A stretch of DNA of 16,265 nt from contig CALGSR010000463.1 of assembly GCA_937902115.1 (NCBI GenBank), positions 1 to 16,265 of the forward strand. Reading direction: 5' to 3'. The position numbers and the translations under genes were made by a program. Every line of letters starts with the position of its first letter. Position 1 is the first letter of the stretch. The stretch is from an uncultured Bacillus sp. Its GTDB lineage: Bacteria > Bacillota > Bacilli > Bacillales > Cytobacillaceae. The notes under the pieces are model-generated. The model was not told where the DNA came from. It made no database searches and worked only from the letters and a program-made list of their open reading frames with translations. This document shows, one piece after another, positions 14,585 to 16,265 of this stretch.

Positions 14585-15838
14585 TTAAGATAAAATCCGT
14601 TTTTCGCCTTCTAAAGCGCGGATTTCGGATACATTTTGCGTGAATTCCAATGTGCCCATGTACTTTCCATCTTCATCACGGACGGCGAAGTAGCGGATAT
14701 AAATAAATTTATCCTTCATACTAATCCAGAAATCCTCGACGTCCTTCGCACCTGATTTGAAATCCTGTAACAATTCTTCCACAACATGAACACTTTGCGG
14801 CGGATGACAGTTTTGCACGGTGCGGCCAATGACAGCTTTTGTTCTGGCAAAAATTCTTTCTTTCCCATGAGAGAAATAACGCACGACATCATTTTCATCG
14901 ATAAAAGTTAGGTCAACGGGCATATGGTTAAGCAAGGTTTCTAATTGCTTCAATGAGACAATCCCTGTTTCAAAGCGGATATAGCCATCGAAACCTGTAT
15001 CATCAGCCTCTTCTCCTTCTGTTTCCACCGCCAACGGATGACGCTTCAGTTTCCAAATACCCTGCGGTGCTGTTAAACAGTAACCAATTTCTTCACTTTC
15101 AGCGGCAATTTTCACCCATTCATCCTCGGTTAATGTTTCTAATGCCATTGGGAATAGAATCTCTTCCTCTTTAAAAATCATTTCGCTTACTTCTTTAATG
15201 ACCTGGTCGAGAATCCCTGTAATTTCACTTTTATAGCCTGCATAACTCATTAATGCTCTCTTGGCATCTTTAATGACAAAACGGATCTCATCATCGACAC
15301 CCCACATGACCTTTGTTGGGCCGTAGATTCCGTATTTTTCCAAGTACGGGAAAAGCAGATTTTCCTTTCTTGAATAATGCTTATCTACATCCCATAATAG
15401 ATTCAGATCTTCAATCAGCTTGAAGCGATTTTCATCAGAATCGTCTTTCTCAAATCGTTCCTTATGCAACCCAATCTTGAAATTGACTAGTTTATCAATT
15501 TCCTTGTTTTCCATTTTCCATGTATGAACAGGGTGTCCCGGCTCGTCCTCCGGTTTTTCTGAACGATGAATTTCTTCGATAGATCCTTTGAATATCGCTG
15601 CATGCACAGAACATAGACGCTGAACCTCAGAAACTGGAATTCCCTCTTCCTCCATCAACGCCTGCTCCAGCTGGGAAATTTCCGCTACTGTTACATCACC
15701 GACTGCCTCTTCAAACTTCGCTTTGACCTCAGTGACGTCCTTCCCTGCATGAAGCTCCTTAATAATTTCCTTCAGCATTTCCTGGCGTTCGCTTTTATTC
15801 TCCATCACATATTCACGATTATTAATTAATTCACTCAT
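14585..15838 (-). CDS. DUF438 protein with hemerythrin-like HHE domain and C-terminal PAS domain
   Basis: This 417-residue soluble protein is recognisable by order of parts. Residues about 18-90 form the DUF438 helical region (RQEMLKEIIKELHAGKDVTE to LCSVHAAIFKGSIEEIH). About 100-235 is a hemerythrin-like helical bundle with HPVHTWKMEN, DKHYSRKENLLFPYLEK and EEEILFPMALE supplying the His and Glu residues of a di-iron site. About 295-410 is a PAS-like domain (LNHMPVDLTFIDENDVVRYF, RTVQNCHPPQSVHVVEELL, FIYIRYFAVRDEDGKYMGTL). Di-iron and PAS parts suggest sensing or binding of O2 or NO, or iron-centre repair; that is inference. GGGAGG lies 8 nt before the ATG at 15838-15836. It is 61 nt downstream of the DUF1858 gene, on the same strand, without a terminator between. 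No output domain (kinase, HTH) is present, so signalling would need a partner. Confidence 0.9.
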   Translation of the reverse strand: MSELINNREYVMENKSERQEMLKEIIKELHAGKDVTEVKAKFEEAVGDVTVAEISQLEQALMEEEGIPVSEVQRLCSVHAAIFKGSIEEIHRSEKPEDEPGHPVHTWKMENKEIDKLVNFKIGLHKERFEKDDSDENRFKLIEDLNLLWDVDKHYSRKENLLFPYLEKYGIYGPTKVMWGVDDEIRFVIKDAKRALMSYAGYKSEITGILDQVIKEVSEMIFKEEEILFPMALETLTEDEWVKIAAESEEIGYCLTAPQGIWKLKRHPLAVETEGEEADDTGFDGYIRFETGIVSLKQLETLLNHMPVDLTFIDENDVVRYFSHGKERIFARTKAVIGRTVQNCHPPQSVHVVEELLQDFKSGAKDVEDFWISMKDKFIYIRYFAVRDEDGKYMGTLEFTQNVSEIRALEGEKRILS

Positions 15839-15899
15839 CGTCCATACCTCCCATAGATTGGATTCCTGTAAGGTCTGCTCCCGCTTTCCTTTTAAAGCA

Positions 15900-16127
15900 T
15901 TATTCTTTTACGTTATATCCATGTTTTTCAAAGGTTTGTTTAATTTTATTTAAGTCAATACTCCGCATCCGGGCGCCTTTTGCGATCGTCATGACCCGTC
16001 CTGCTGTTTGCAGCATTCCCGGTTTCGTGATTTGCTCGAAACCGATTTCCTTCATGATTTCGATGACAAATGGATCTTCTGTACAAAGTTCATTAATGGT
16101 TTTATTAAAATCAATGATTTTACTCAA
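15900..16127 (-). CDS. DUF1858 domain protein (ScdA/RIC N-terminal-like)
   Basis: The 75-residue protein consists almost wholly of a DUF1858 domain, the small helical domain also found at the N-terminus of ScdA/YtfE-type iron-sulfur repair proteins: IIDFNKTINELCTEDPFVIE, IMKEIGFEQITKPGMLQTAG, then MTIAKGARMRSIDLNKIKQT. One Cys (Cys15) lies in ELCTEDP. The TTG at 16127-16125 is taken as start because GAGGTGAG lies 6 nt before it and the domain begins at once. It is the first gene of a two-gene operon with the DUF438 protein; in other genomes DUF1858 and DUF438 genes are often neighbours or fused, so they likely act together, perhaps in handling of NO- or oxygen-damaged iron centres. The promoter elements at 16183-16246 lie just upstream. 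Confidence 0.88.
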   Translation of the reverse strand: MSKIIDFNKTINELCTEDPFVIEIMKEIGFEQITKPGMLQTAGRVMTIAKGARMRSIDLNKIKQTFEKHGYNVKE

Positions 16128-16182
16128 TTTTGCTCACCTCACAAGTGAGAATTTATATCAAACTTCATTATCAACCTGACTG

Positions 16183-16197
16183 TGAGAACTATTCTCA
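16183..16197. promoter_or_regulatory. Fur-family-like palindrome at the transcription start of the DUF1858-DUF438 operon
   Basis: TGAGAA-CTA-TTCTCA is a perfect inverted repeat. On the minus strand it reads TGAGAATAGTTCTCA and agrees with the Fur-type 7-1-7 consensus TGATAATNATTATCA except at three positions. It covers about -2 to +13 of the predicted start, a place where a repressor would block transcription. A second, poorer match (TGAGAATTTATATCA) lies at 16146-16160. Confidence 0.4.
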
Positions 16198-16203
16198 AAT
16201 ATA

Positions 16204-16209
16204 AGTATA
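16204..16209 (-). promoter_or_regulatory. Candidate -10 box of the DUF1858-DUF438 operon
   Basis: On the minus strand this reads TATACT, one base from TATAAT. The -35 position 17 bp upstream reads ACTTTG, a poor match, as is usual at activator-dependent promoters. Transcription would start near 16196. Confidence 0.5.
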
Positions 16210-16228
16210 CCTGATTGAAAAATCGGCA

Positions 16229-16246
16229 AAGTGATGTGCATCACTT
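16229..16246. promoter_or_regulatory. CRP/FNR-family binding site near -41.5
   Basis: AAGTGATG-TG-CATCACTT is an 18-bp inverted repeat that contains GTGA-N6-TCAC, the core of CRP/FNR-family sites (TGTGA-N6-TCACA). Its centre (16237.5) is 41.5 bp upstream of a start at 16196, the standard class II activator position. Bacillus Fnr, or another CRP/FNR-type regulator such as ArcR, would be the candidate. Confidence 0.55.
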
Positions 16247-16265
16247 TTAATTAAAGGCTGTTTTT

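Overview
The window looks like a piece of a low-GC, spore-forming member of the Bacillaceae (Bacillus, Neobacillus or a relative). The evidence is an AT-rich sequence, strong AGGAGG-type ribosome binding sites with several TTG/GTG starts, a Spo0E-type sporulation phosphatase, SLH-anchored surface proteins, and proteins (adenine deaminase, IlvD, UppP) that read as Bacillus types. No phage, insertion sequence, CRISPR array, rRNA or tRNA was seen.

Layout. On the minus strand, positions 1-1254 carry the start of an MFS transporter cut by the window edge, preceded by a Gfo/Idh/MocA oxidoreductase that has lost its NAD-binding half. Adenine deaminase follows (1408-3150, +). Next come two paralogous secreted SLH proteins (3568-4923 and 5638-7350, +), each with three SLH repeats and a C-terminal Ig-like domain that seems to be split by a Gly/Leu- or Val/Thr-rich insert. 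They end in hairpins that share a core sequence. A small Spo0E-family gene (7526-7720, -) converges on the second one. IlvD (8118-9797, +) is monocistronic, with its own terminator.

From 9999 to 12685 (+) an SGNH hydrolase, an ABC ATPase and an ABC permease overlap by 8 to 17 nt and form one operon, which ends in a GTGCCTGGCAC dispersed-type hairpin. Then comes a DedA membrane protein plus undecaprenyl-diphosphatase UppP operon (12923-14400, +). These two probably act together: UppP makes undecaprenyl phosphate outside the membrane, and some DedA proteins return it to the inside. The last block (14585-16127, -) is a DUF1858 protein followed by a DUF438/hemerythrin/PAS protein. Their shared promoter has a CRP/FNR-type palindrome near -41.5 and a second, Fur-like palindrome at the transcription start, which suggests control by oxygen and by metal or NO.

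The observations most worth following are the split-domain SLH pair, the dedA-uppP operon, the two-palindrome promoter of the DUF1858-DUF438 operon, and the two intergenic repeats (12695-12742 and 14454-14527).
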